A stretch of DNA of 64,000 nt from Tethya wilhelma. Taxonomy: Eukaryota > Porifera > Demospongiae > Tethyida > Tethyidae. Under the pieces are notes generated by a model that saw only the letters and a program-made list of their open reading frames with translations, searched no databases and was not told where the DNA came from. The stretch is taken from NCBI GenBank assembly GCA_964030475.1, contig CAXIPT010000001.1:315533-379532 (forward strand). The letters are read 5' to 3'. How positions within the stretch are numbered: the stretch's first letter is position 1; every line of letters starts with the position of its first letter. Shown one piece after another: positions 34,909 to 46,977 of this stretch. A program made the position numbers and the translations under genes.

Positions 34909-35336
34909 ATTTCAGTACCTGTGGTGGAGACTAGCTGGAGGTCACAGCTGGATGTGGTTCACCATCTGCATGGATATACAGAGAGTAGATCTAATACCAC
35001 TAACTTGGGTTGTGAAATCCGTTACTGAACTAACTTCAAATGAACTGAAACTAAATAGACTTGAGCTAGTTTATAGCTAAATGCAATTAGGTACAGTGAA
35101 GCCAAGTACTTCAAACGACCCGGTAGTGGGAGTTGGCAGAGTGCGCAACCCAAATTGCATAAGTGTGTCGTCATCTCCTATCGTCATCCTGTAGCTAGTA
35201 CGGTAGCGGGTAGGCGTGGTCCATCGGCGCGGCGATCTTTCGACCCAGCCCACCAGTTGCGAGGGAGTGTTCCGCGATGATGAACGGCGGACAAGACTAG
35301 TGACAGACAAACATAATGAATGTACAACTCTGAAAG
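34909..35336. promoter_or_regulatory. Head-to-head intergenic region of TMTC-A and TMTC-B
   Basis: 428 bp between the start codons of two divergently transcribed paralogues; it must hold both proximal promoters. A CpG-containing stretch is at about 35200-35285. No clear TATA element was identified. Confidence 0.4.
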
Positions 35337-38300
35337 ATGCAACAATCCAAAACAAATGTTACAAGAGCTAGCTTGCTGTGCGCAGCTGTCGGCGTGCTAG
35401 GATACCTAAACACTCTAAGCTGTGGACTCACCTATGATGATACCCCAGGCATCATCAACAATCTCGACTTGAGACCAAATGATCTCCTGGAGCAATCTCC
35501 TCTGGATGACTTCTGGGGTACTTCCAATGAACTCCACTGACAGCCACAAGTCCTATCCGTCCTCTGTGTGTGGCCACCTTCAGACTCAACTACATGCTGC
35601 ATGAACTGGAGCCCATGGGCTACCATTTGGTGAATGTGCTCCTACATGGTGTTGTGTGCTACCTCTATGTGCAGCTGTGTGGTGTGATTTTTAGTGAAGT
35701 GTGGCCAGCTCTGATAGCTGGGCTACTGTTTGCTGTGCACCCCATACACACAGAAGCGGTGAGTGCATTATGTCTGAGTCAAGTTTATGAAAGACATTAC
35801 TTTTGTTTACATTGTGGTTTGATGATGGATACCACAGTCCATTGCACTGTTGCTAGTGCTTGCCAATAGTTGCAATGGCTTGGGATTTGTTTCATTAGAA
35901 AGTATGTTATTTAATACTGTAATAACAAGTATGTTGAGTAGTTAACCATACACTATATGTATTAACATGCACAACTGTGCACATATCCATAATATTATAC
36001 TGATAGGTTGCATCGGTCATTGGGCGAGCTGATGTATTATCAGGCCTGTTCTTTGTGGTTACTCTGCTCAGCTACAATAGGACCATTCGTGCTCAAGATA
36101 AAGGTAAGAACTTCGTACAGATCTAGCTTAAGCTCATTTCTAGACTCTCGCTCTGATCATGATAGCTTTCTAATGTTCGATCACTTGCAATGTGCATGCA
36201 TGCAAACAAGCTTGTGGCGTGTCGCACACATTACGAGAACTGGTATGCATGCCAGTTGGGAGTGAAGAAGGCAGCTGGCTAGAAAGAAAGTGTATCATGG
36301 ATTACTAATAATATTCCCCATGCATATTATCCACCCATGCAATACATTCTCTCCAGCCATGCATTAATCATACACAATGGAATGTATCATTTTATACTTG
36401 TTCTATAGTATCAATGTTGTTCTGGTTGGTTGTGAGCCTGCTGTCATGCCTCTGTGCTCTGGTGAGCAAGGAGACTGGCTTCACTGTGGTGGCTGCTTGT
36501 GTCGTTTACGACTTCTTTGTCCATCACGAGGTAAGAGTAATTAGTGTCCTTGTTGTGTGTGCTAAAATGGAATGCCATGATTTTGAAAGAATAATACTGT
36601 GTCTGAAGTTTGTATAAACTGATGTAAATTCTGGAATGTACTCCGACACACACATGAGTGACAAGTGCATGTGCCCACACACTAAATACATGCATTACTG
36701 ATTGACATAAGTATATCATTACCACTTATACTATCGATTACATACACATGCACTTACACACATACACATACACATTATGATAATTTGGCAATTTGATGAT
36801 CGATGTCAGATGGATTTAGTTTCATCACTGAAGCTCGTACAGCAAGTCTGGGCTTCTATATCCCGTCGTGTCCTTCAGAAGGCTCCATCTCATCCTCCCC
36901 TGCCAAGGTGGTTGGGTCCCTTTCTCTTCAGGACTGCCTTCATTGGAATATTTGCCACTAGCACTGGTCTGCTAAGATTGCAACTAAACCATGGATCACC
37001 AACTTTTACAATGTAAGTGAAAATTGGATGCTACTTTGCACCATTTCTCCAGCAAGACTCGCATTCCCTCTAATTAGTGACTATTTCTGACATTTTCTGT
37101 CTCTATGCAGACATGACAATCCACCCATGACATTTCCATCACCATGGCGACAACTACAGTGGCTTCATCTGTGCTTTGTAAACATCTGGCTCTTGTTGAA
37201 TCCGTTCTCCTTGTCATGTGATTGGAGGATGGGGGCCGTCCCTAAAATTACATCCCTTTTGAACGTCTGGAACTTAGCAACAGTAGCTACCCTATTCAGC
37301 ATATGCTCACTGGGTTTATACAGCGTCAGTAGCAAATCATTGAAGCACAGGAAACAAATCATCATCTCTTTAGCTCTGATTGTCTTCCCTTACATCCCAG
37401 CCTCCAACCTCTTTTTCATCGTTGGGTTCTACGTGGCTGAGAGGATCCTCTACATCCCAAGCATGGGAGTGTGCATCCTAGTGGCATGCAGCGTCTGGCA
37501 CGTTGTTCAGTGCTCTCACAGCAAGCACATGAGAGTTGTGATGTGGTTAGCAGTGAGTTCTCTTCTGCTGGCCTACACTGCAAAGACGGTGCACAGAAAC
37601 CAGGCATGGAATTCCAACTATGATCTCTACAATTCTGTTCTTACGATCTTCCCTGACAATGCTCTCATGATGAACAACTTAGGAGTGGAGATTTCCAGAC
37701 GAGGCGACACTGAAAAGTCAGAACTTCTTCTGAAGACAGCAACAGTGCTGGCACCTAATGTGACTCTACCTCACTTGGCACTGGCTAGACTCTACAGGGA
37801 AAATGATCAGTGGGAAGAAGCAGAGAAGGTGTGTTTCCTTAGCATGCATTATTATGTTTCACTACTACTTTGATCTGAAGTACTAGCTACCTTCTGTCAG
37901 TTGTGATTGATGTATGCTTACATGCACACAATGTCATATGATTTATGTTTCCCTCTATATATATACCTGTATCTTATGATGTGACACTGATGTACACAGT
38001 GGTACAAGAGAGCAGCAATACTTGCACCTAGTGATCAGAAATTGGACCAACTTGCTGTCATCTACTATGAACTTGGTCTAATACTCATCAGGAACCAGAC
38101 AACTGTGGAGAAGAGACTGAGGAAAGGTCTTGAGCTCTTCAATGCTTCTCTGTCCATAGCTTCCAACCCAAAGAGGACAGAGACCTTGCACAACATGGGC
38201 TACGTATTGTTGAAGCTAAACCGTTTCCACGAGGCAAAGAAACCACTAGAGATGGTGTTGGAAGCTAAGCCAGACCATCCTGGTGCTTCTCACAAATTAG

Positions 38301-39300
38301 CAGAGGTCCTCTTGAACATTGGAGATTTGTCTCGAGCTGAGCATTACTTTAGACAAGCACTTTTTCTGGAGGAAACAAACCATCTGGCAAAGTTTCATAT
38401 TGCCGCTCTGGCTCTGAAGTATAATTCAACAAAGGAGAGACTAGCAGAAGCAGCCCAGTTGTGAGTAACTGCACATGCATGGCTATATACACGTCATTAA
38501 CTTTTGATTGAAAATAATAACTGTTACCACATTCTTGCATACCACATGCACAATTAGGTTGTCTGAAGTGCTGGAGCTGGAACCAGAGAATGAGAATGCA
38601 ATGTTTGCACATGGAGTGGTTTATCACAGCCTCGGAGATGGCAGCCGAGCAAAGACTTGTTGGGAGGAAACTCTCAAACTCAACCCCTCTCATTTGCAAG
38701 CTCTGTACAACGTTGGCTTTGTGCTCATGTCAGAATCAAACTTCACAGCTGCTAAGGGAATGTTTCAGAGGCTGCTGGAGCTCAATCCAGCTCATGCCAC
38801 AGCCAAAGTGCAGCTGGCATCGTGCTACGTTAAGCTGGAACAGATGGACCGAGGGGTAGAGCTCTACGAGGAGATCATACACTCATCATCACATGATCAC
38901 AATGCACTTGCATTAGCTCTTACAAACCTAGGTGAGTTACGTCTGCACTATACTACCAGTTAATTCAGCATTGTGTATTTCAGGCCTGTCACAAAGTTGC
39001 AGTGGAGTTAAATTTCTGCTCTAAAGCCCTTGCACTCTCATGACATGACATTGTGGTAGTCTCAATATAGTTTTAACTTTCCACTTTTTACCTTATGATT
39101 AATATTGTTCATATAATAATTTTATCATGTTTGCTATTGACTGACTGCATGCAGGAGCTGTAAAGAGAAAATTGGGAAAGCTGGAGGAAGCTGTTGAGTT
39201 GTTATCGAGAGCAGTTGCTATGGATCCTGGGAATCAAACAGCAACTACAACGTTATCAAAAGCAAAGCAAGAGTTATTACAATCAAGAAACGCTACATAA
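35337..39300 (+). CDS. TMTC-family protein O-mannosyltransferase, paralogue B (exon 1 frameshifted)
   Basis: Exons: 35337-35758, 36007-36103, 36409-36530, 36810-37012, 37111-37828 (718 bp, as in A), 38000-38460, 38558-38931 and 39155-39300. All exons after the first join in frame to a TAA at 39298-39300. Exon 1 starts MQQSKTNVT and has the catalytic-loop CGLTYDDTPGI. Compared with A and C it has two extra bases, a C near 35535 and a T near 35557, giving an in-frame TGA between them. This is either a polymorphism, a sequencing error or a disabling mutation. DUF1736-like sequence (FPYIPASNLFFIVGF) is followed by about seven to eight TPR units (for example LELEPENENAMFAHG, LKLNPSHLQALYNVG). Role as for paralogue A. 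Confidence 0.8.
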
Positions 39301-39538
39301 ACAAAATAGCACGTAGTTGACATGATGATACATGTTTGGTTGTCATTAATTAGCGGTTGCGCACGCTCCTTACACCCACTCATACCAGAATTGATGAAAT
39401 TGCATAACAATGCTAGTCCAGATGAACCATGGTGTCGGTGGAATGTAAAGTCGATACTTCCTCACGGTTGGCACGTAACCTGTGTACCAAATCACGGCTC
39501 TTTTACAGCAGTTAGACCAGCAGCGCTGCCGCAGTACC

Positions 39539-41063
39539 ATGTCCAAAGCGAAGCAACCAGCCCCCCTGTGGCGATTGGCAGTGGCTTGCTCTGTGCTGTC
39601 AATGGTGTTGTACCTGAATACATTGGATTGTGGATTCTGTTACGACGACAGAGCGGTACTCGTGGAGAACCAGGACATTCTGCCAAATTCATCGTGGAGT
39701 AACTTGCTCAAGAATGACTTCTGGGGGAACCCTATTCATTTGAACACTAGCCACAAGTCCTACCGTCCTCTGTGTGTGGCCACCTTCAGACTCAACTACA
39801 TGCTGCATGAACTGGAGCCCATGGGCTACCATTTGGTGAATGTGCTCCTACATGGTGTTGTGTGCTACCTCTATGTGCAGCTGTGTGGTGTGATTTTCAG
39901 TGAAGTGTGGCCAGCTCTGATAGCTGGACTGCTGTTTGCTGTGCACCCCATACACACAGAAGCAGTGAGTGCATGTTCAGTATAGATACAATGGATTCTG
40001 TCTGAGTCACTATTGAATGCCGCATTAGCTCAGTTCAATCCGGCTCATCTCCTCCCCCCAAATATTATAAATGCCATGTTACAAGAGCATTAATTATAGT
40101 GTTCTACTCCCTCACATATATGTCACCGGCACACGCACGTCACACACACGCCACGCATGCATACACACATCAGGTGGCTGGTATCGTTGGTCGAGCCGAT
40201 CTCTTGTGTGCTCTTTTCTTTCTTCTTTCCTTCCTCTTCTACCACAAGGCAGCCGTTGCTGACATCAAATCAAGGAGCAGAGGTAAAGGAGTTAATTCAT
40301 CTACTGCCGCACTGTGTGTTGCCACAGTTCTAATGAGTGTGTGGTCACTGTCTTGGTATGTTGGTCTATGAGTGCTCCTTCCCACAAGCAAACCATCAAG
40401 GTCCTCTTGAACAGGCCACATTTCCTCTAGCTGTCACCTAAGATTTGGAAGTCATTAATGTCTATGATTAGTAGTGCATACTATGATAGTCTCTACTCCA
40501 ATGCTCATGAGTTCTCAGTGGTAAGGGCATTAAATTTCAAAAGTCCTAAGTTTTGAATCCCAGCTATAAATTATAGATGATCATCGAATTTTCATTATTT
40601 TGTGGCTTCTAATTGCTTGTGAAGAACATGAATTAACAAGTTGTTATCACTGTTCAAGGATTGTCGCTGTTCCAATTCATGCCTTGCCACTTACTGCACT
40701 CTGGCTGGAATCTTCTTTGCAAGATTCATGCTAGCTTTAATCCTATTTACTTTGTGATTTATGCACAGAGTCAGATTATTTTGCTAAATGTTGCATGAGC
40801 TTTTGAGATCATTCATTGATTTGCTGACTGTGCTAAAACTGAGCAGAGAATAATTAGACTGAGTGTGTGAAACTTGTACCAGTGAAAATTGGATTTCCCA
40901 CCCTAGGACCTGAGGTGTGTACAAGTGGTGATGTCAGTGTTGATGGTGTTGATGGCATGTGGCACATCTCAAGGAGGACATTGTGTTAGCCAAACAGTGA
41001 AACACACACTCAAAACACCTCCATTGTGTGGTTCCCTTTGACTTTCTCTCCCTCACACACGGC

Positions 41064-41141
<78 letters not shown>

Positions 41142-41314
41142 ATTGAAGTAACTGTATATTAGCTATCACCTAGCGACAGTATATATGGCAGTACCTGTTG
41201 AAGTACAAAGAGGTCGTAAAGGAGACAGACTCCAATGACAGTGATGCCATTCTCTTTGCTGAGCACTGAGCACAAACAGCAAACCAGACACTGGATCAGA
41301 TGACCATGGCCTGC

Positions 41315-41380
<66 letters not shown>

Positions 41381-41381
41381 N

Positions 41382-41462
<81 letters not shown>

Positions 41463-41508
41463 NNNNNNNNNNNNNNNNNNNNNNNNNNNNNNNNNNNNNN
41501 NNNNNNNN

Positions 41509-41564
<56 letters not shown>

Positions 41565-42300
41565 CACACTTAATCTCTCTCCTTATACACACACACTCTC
41601 TCCCTCCCATTTATGGCGGCCCGCAGCGTGATCTGCCTGGCTTGTTGAGGTTCTTACCAAAAGGCCACGATGTTCCTCAAGTGTTCAGGCACTTTATACG
41701 GAGAGCACTTGTAGTGTGTGTGTTTGCGGTGGTTGTCCTCGGAGCCAGAGTGTGGTTGATGAAGACTGCTCCAACATTTTCAAAGTGAGCACCTATTCAT
41801 CCACTCAACATCAAAGGGTTATGGTGGGCAAACACATTTGTAACGTGACATCAATGTGTGTAGGGAGCCCTTTGTAGTGGAGGTATATTAATTTGTAGTG
41901 AATATACACGGTACTGTGTCCCACGCTTTAGGGTTTCTGCAAAACCCGACAATAAATGGCTTTTTAAAATGCCACCCGACTGATCCCTGTAATGTAATGT
42001 ATGTTGGTTGCCATGGCAATGAATGAGTAATGATTGAGGTATGGTTAGAAATGGTCAGAACAAATTACCCATCTCCCAACAGAACTGCTCCTAATAACCT
42101 TGATGGGGTTCATTTATGTAACCACCGAGAAGTGTGTCTAGCTACATTATTCATCTCTCTTTCTCTCTCGGTTGCAATACCACTTCACTGTGGGTACATT
42201 TAAACTGAAAGTTATAATTACAAAAATGGTTATGCACTTTTCAGTAAGCACATTGTTTATATACCTGATGTTTATTTTCAATTAACCATCTGTACCAACA

Positions 42301-42354
<54 letters not shown>

Positions 42355-44112
42355 CTCTCAGAATGGACAATGAAGCCCTGGTGTTGGACCCCCCCTACAG
42401 ACAGATGCACTGGGCCTACCTCCCATTCCTCAATGTGTGGCTCCTCCTCAATCCCAGCCACCTTCTCCACGACTATAGGATGAATGCCATCTCCCTCATC
42501 ACCTCATTCTTTGACTCTCGGAACATTCTCACACTAATCACGCTGTCCTCCCTGGCAGGCCTTGGAGCCTACAGTCTCTCCAGCAAGGTGTCAACCAGCT
42601 CTCAACCTAACAATTGTATTAAGAGCCACAAAAACAATGTGGGTGTCTTCAAAGAGGCACCCAGACCAGTGATGTGCTACGATTCCAAGACCATTCTACT
42701 GTTTGGGTTGTCACTAATCGTGGTGCCCTTCATCCCAGCCTCCAACCTCTTCTTCCCAGTTGGGTTTGTAGTAGCTGAGAGAGTCCTCTACCTACCAAGT
42801 ATGGGCTTCTGTCTCCTCGTAGGCTACGTGGTTTATCGTTTCATAAAGACTCACAACCCTCTCCTCTCCAACCTGGCCAAGCTGTCACTGCTACTCCTCC
42901 TGGTGACCCACTCGGCCAAGACCCTCACCAGGAATAGAGACTGGTACTCCAAGATCACCATCTACTCCTCCGTCCTGAGGCTTTATCCTCAGAACGGCCA
43001 CATGCTGGCCAACCTGGCAAGGGAGTATCGCAACATCAATGATGAGGTAATGGCAGAGAGGCTCTATAGACACTCCATGAAGGTGGCTCCGAACATTTCC
43101 ATCTCTTTTGTCAACTTTGGTGGCATGCTCAAGAAACAGCAGAGGCTGGATGAATCTGAAGTGGTACGTTTGAATTGCCTGTTGTGTTGGTATGATAGCA
43201 GTCAGTATCGTAGTGAATGTGGAATTTGAACAATGATTTGAGAATGACTATCAATCAACTTTTAGGTGCCTTTGAATCATTATACTGTAGCAATATCAAC
43301 AGTATTAAATTTTGTATGAGGGTGGCTACAATATTGCTTTACCTTGCTCTTAAGTGATTCTGGGTAAAATGCAGAGGTGTGAATGTAGTATTGCATCAAT
43401 AGCTAGCTTACTTGTGAGCGATTCTCTGTAGTTTGAATTATTATTCAATATCATTATCTGTAAGAGAGTGTCTACATAGTAGCTTACTCACTGAGTGATT
43501 CTAGGTACTGTAGCTTCAAGTATGATAGCTATGCAGCCTGGCAATCTCTCTCTGTGTGTGTGCATGTGCATGTGGTGATAATGGTGCCTTGAAGTGCCAA
43601 GGGTGTGTGACAATAGGAGGGTGGCTGTGGTATTCAAATCACCCATTCAAGTGTCTAATCCAATCTCCCATCTATGGCCCCAGGTGCTGACAGAGGCCAT
43701 CCAAGCACTGAAGAGAGAGGGCCAGCCTGACCCAGAGAAGATGGCCAGGATCTACTCTGCTCTCTGTACAATGGCCTCCAGGAACTCCTCTAGGTTTGGC
43801 GAGGCACTGCTGCTGTGTGACAGGGCAGTGAACACGTACAACATGTCATCTGCTCACAACTCTAAAGGAGCATTGCTACTAAAGCTGGGAAGAAATGGTG
43901 ACGCAAAGTCATCGTTTGAAACAGCCATCAGATTGGACCCACGGAACGTCAACGCTTACTTCAACCTAGCTCTGACACTACAAGGCTTGGGGGAGACAGC
44001 TCAAGCAATAAGAATACTGGAGCATGCACTGACAGTGGACAGCTCCCACCAGCAAGCCAGGCAGGTGCTGAATGGGCTCAGGAACAACATGGACATTGAT
44101 GTGAAACTATGA
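39539..44112 (+). CDS. TMTC-family protein O-mannosyltransferase, paralogue C (exon 3 on opposite strand)
   Basis: Exons: 39539-39964 (426 bp), 40174-40282, exon 3 on the minus strand at 41310-41195, then 41627-41784, 42362-43163 (802 bp) and 43684-44112 with a TGA stop. Phases agree if exon 3 is read reversed. The start MSKAKQPAP lies at the ATG 39539, 239 bp after TMTC-B. Catalytic-loop CGFCYDDRAV; DUF1736 segment FIPASNLFFPVGFVVAE; TPR units in the last exon (FETAIRLDPRNVNAYFNLA). Exon 5 is 84 bp longer than the 718-bp exon of A and B, through an insertion of about 28 polar residues in a membrane-proximal loop. The 46-N gap and GT/CA tracts lie next to exon 3. Confidence 0.8.
41065..41140. 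repeat. GT microsatellite
   Basis: (GT)n in the TMTC-C intron, near the reversed exon 3. Confidence 0.9.
41317..41562. repeat. GT/CA microsatellite surrounding a 46-N gap
   Basis: (GT)n with an N at 41381 up to the N run 41463-41508, then (CA)n. The change from GT to CA across the gap is what would be seen if the left contig had been joined in the wrong orientation. Confidence 0.9.
41463..41508. other. Assembly gap, 46 N
   Basis: The only multi-base gap. It lies inside GT/CA repeats between the reversed exon 3 and exon 4 of TMTC-C. Confidence 0.98.
42299..42352. repeat. CT microsatellite at an acceptor
   Basis: (CT)n directly in front of the AG of TMTC-C exon 42362-43163, serving as an extreme polypyrimidine tract. 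Confidence 0.85.
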
Positions 44113-44577
44113 TGAACACGTCCCCACCTGTGAGACACATGATTGTATAGTACGCATGCCAGAAATTTTTAAACTGAGACTTTTTACTCCATTTTTTTTA
44201 AATATTATACATGAGATCACACACATTCACATACCACACATCAACAACACATGACTACATTGTAGTGATGATGGACATATAATGTGAACTCACTGCTATT
44301 GCAACCATCACAGACCAGTTATGATAATTATCATTTTCACAAAACACAAACATTGGATGAGAAAAGAATTTGAAAACAAGCAACACACACACACAACACA
44401 CTTGATGATAATGTGATTGTCAGGAGATTAATATGATGAGCTGAAGACAAAAAAAAACAGAAGATCAAAAAACAAAAATATTTAGTGTAAGATGGCACAT
44501 TATACATTTAAATACAAATTATATCACACAAAAAATGAACACACACACACAAACATACACAAAAAAAATGTCGTCTT
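44113..44577. other. Convergent intergenic region, TMTC-C / FRS2-like
   Basis: AT-rich with short CA runs. It holds only the 3' flanks of the two convergent genes. Confidence 0.5.
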
Positions 44578-46203
44578 TTATTTCTTCTTCTTAGAATGCG
44601 TGCCTCCACCAGAGGAGGCAATTGTCCTATCTCTCTCGTCGTGATCCTGTTTCTTCTCCTCCTCCCTCGCTCGGCTCAGCTTGGAGAGGTTCTCCATCAC
44701 TCTGAAGTCCAGCATCCCGTAGGCCACCTTGGTCTCATCCACCACGGGGGGTTTGGTGGTAGGAGGAAGGGCCAGGGACGGAGAGCTCTCTTTGAAGTGG
44801 CCGTTGCTTGTGGGGACCTCTTGGACCGGTGTGATGGGTTTGGAGCTTGATTCCCCCTCTCCCCCGACGCTGGGTTGGGGGACCACGGAGCTGTGGGCGG
44901 ACTTCTCCTGTCTGGCAAAGTCCAGTTGCATGTAGGATGTGGATGATTGCGATCTCTTTCTGTTGGAGGAGCCGCCATTGCTCAGCTGTAGATCAGCATA
45001 CTGTCCTCGTGGGTCGCCCCCTACAATTATCCCATTAACGTTGCTCCGACTGTTTTGAGCCGGCAGTGAAACGTTCTGATAGTTGGGTTGCTGCTGGGGG
45101 GACTCAAACACCTGGTTCACATTGCCACTCCCAACGTGGACGTTCTGGTAGTTGGGCTGTTGGACCACGCCCCCCGTCACCACGACATTCTGGTACATGC
45201 TGCCTGCTCCCGGTGAGAGGCTCTGCTCCGTGATGGAGCTCCGAGGGAGGGGCAGACCACCATTGGCAACCTGACCGGGGCTGCGGACATCTCTGGAGCT
45301 CTCTGTCAGCGAGCTCTGACTGCTGTAGCTGCCACTCTCTGACGGTGAGCGATGGTTGCCACCCCCTGAATAGGTCTGCATCCGTCTTCTCCCTCCTCCT
45401 TTCTTGTCTCCTCTCGTCCCAGCTAACGAGGAGGAGCCCACCCCGACACTACTGGTGCTTGTTCTCGGCAGTGACTTGGACACTGTTCCTGTCTCGGGCA
45501 GTGGTCCGTGCTTGCGGTCTCTGTTGTACTGCATGGTCTGATCAAAGTCTATCTGTGTGTATGAGGTCTTCTGCTGTACGTCCGAGGAGGGCTTGGGGTG
45601 CTCCTCGGGAGGCTTCTGGAACACCACCTCACGGTAGAGGAACTTCATGGGCTCCACTGTGACGGTCGGGGGGGAGTCGGGCTTGGGAGCGTCGGAGTCA
45701 CTGAGCCCAGCACTGGCACTGGCCCCGTTCTCCACCAGAGGTCGGCCTGAGGGGTCCATGTTGGCATAGTTGGGTTGATCGTGGGTGGGACTCTGAGTGG
45801 AGGAGTGGCGACGAGAGAAGCTGAGGATGCTGGGATCGGGTCTCGGAGCATCGGAGGGAAACGGGGACAGTTCCCCCGGCGGGGGCTGGAGGTTGCCCTG
45901 GTTAATGTTCTTAGCTACAGTATCAAACAGAAGACTAGCCCGCCGTGCAGAGAAGGCATACAGTCCTTCACCTCCGGGACACTTCCTCCCGGCCTCGAAG
46001 GAGAACACATCTCCGTCACAACCGTACTTCCTGAGGAACTTGAGAGGCCATCTCCAGTTCTCTTTAGTCCGGCTGTCGGTGTATATCAGCTCAGTAGGGG
46101 TGACCTCCATGACCCCTTTGTGGACCAGTTTCTTGTCATCATTAATGTTTGTGACTTTGAAGCTGGTTGCTGGTTCCTTTGACGTGCTTAGACAAGCACC
46201 CAT
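44578..46203 (-). CDS. FRS2-like myristoylated PTB adaptor
   Basis: I chose the ATG at 46203 because it gives MGACLSTSK, a consensus N-myristoylation start with Cys4 as possible palmitoylation site; an in-frame upstream ATG at 46296 would hide it. 541 residues, one coding exon. One IRS/FRS2-type PTB domain lies at about 14-105 (WPLKFLRKYGCDGDVFSFEA, GGEGLYAFSARRA). The long tail is Ser/Pro-rich with many Tyr motifs: NYANM, MYQNV, NYQNV (several), QYADLQL, SYMQLDF, SYTQIDF and AYGMLDF. Repeated Y-x-N fits Grb2-type SH2 docking. FRS2 proteins sit at the plasma membrane below FGF/Trk-type receptors. Its PTB is closest in wording to the third PTB of the 25519-27513 gene. Stop is TAA at 44578-44580. 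Confidence 0.85.
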   Translation of the reverse strand: MGACLSTSKEPATSFKVTNINDDKKLVHKGVMEVTPTELIYTDSRTKENWRWPLKFLRKYGCDGDVFSFEAGRKCPGGEGLYAFSARRASLLFDTVAKNINQGNLQPPPGELSPFPSDAPRPDPSILSFSRRHSSTQSPTHDQPNYANMDPSGRPLVENGASASAGLSDSDAPKPDSPPTVTVEPMKFLYREVVFQKPPEEHPKPSSDVQQKTSYTQIDFDQTMQYNRDRKHGPLPETGTVSKSLPRTSTSSVGVGSSSLAGTRGDKKGGGRRRMQTYSGGGNHRSPSESGSYSSQSSLTESSRDVRSPGQVANGGLPLPRSSITEQSLSPGAGSMYQNVVVTGGVVQQPNYQNVHVGSGNVNQVFESPQQQPNYQNVSLPAQNSRSNVNGIIVGGDPRGQYADLQLSNGGSSNRKRSQSSTSYMQLDFARQEKSAHSSVVPQPSVGGEGESSSKPITPVQEVPTSNGHFKESSPSLALPPTTKPPVVDETKVAYGMLDFRVMENLSKLSRAREEEKKQDHDERDRTIASSGGGTHSKKKK

Positions 46204-46927
46204 GATGGGAAAGATGGTAGACACACAGAGACAGAGAGATGAGAAGAAAAGATGGGAGTCTTTATCTTGTAAACAGAAGCAGCAAACACAAAACACAGAC
46301 TGTCTATCAGTGTGTGTTGGTTATATTTTCCTACAGAGAAAGAGAGAGAAAGGAAGAAAACATGATAACACCTATATAACAGAAATCTTCTCAGTGTTTG
46401 AACCCCCAATAGAGGACATTCAACTGACATAACTACATGTGCTGTACTAGATTTGGTCCATCTGTCACACTGAAGTGATAGACAGCTGCCATATTGCTGC
46501 ATAACAACAAGTTTCAAATTTTTGTTTTACACATTTTATACATGTGTTTCCATGCAGTACTGTACACAGAGCTGAGAGCTGAACACATCAACACATCTCT
46601 CTGCCTGTCCCAGCAAGACAGGGAGGACACAGAGAACCCACTCACAACACAAAAGAGAGTGACAACTGCAGGAGGGACACAGCCCTTGGAGTAGCAGTAC
46701 ACCATCCCTGGGAGGTGAGACATGAGTGACCCAGGGTGAAGCCAAGATAAGGAGACCAAGAACAGATTAGGGTACAAATGAATGTACCATCAACTACACA
46801 ATGCCATAGTTGTTTACTGCAGAGCAGACCTGAGCACACCAGGTGGATGGTAATTGAATGGGATAGTTGCTAGGAGACTGGAATAACTACAAATGGTACA
46901 TTAAAACTCCAACATACTTGAACAATT

Positions 46928-46977
<50 letters not shown>

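Noticed and set aside
44596..46432. Several plus-strand open frames opposite the FRS2-like gene
   Set aside because: Shadows of a strong minus-strand coding frame with clear PTB and tyrosine motifs.
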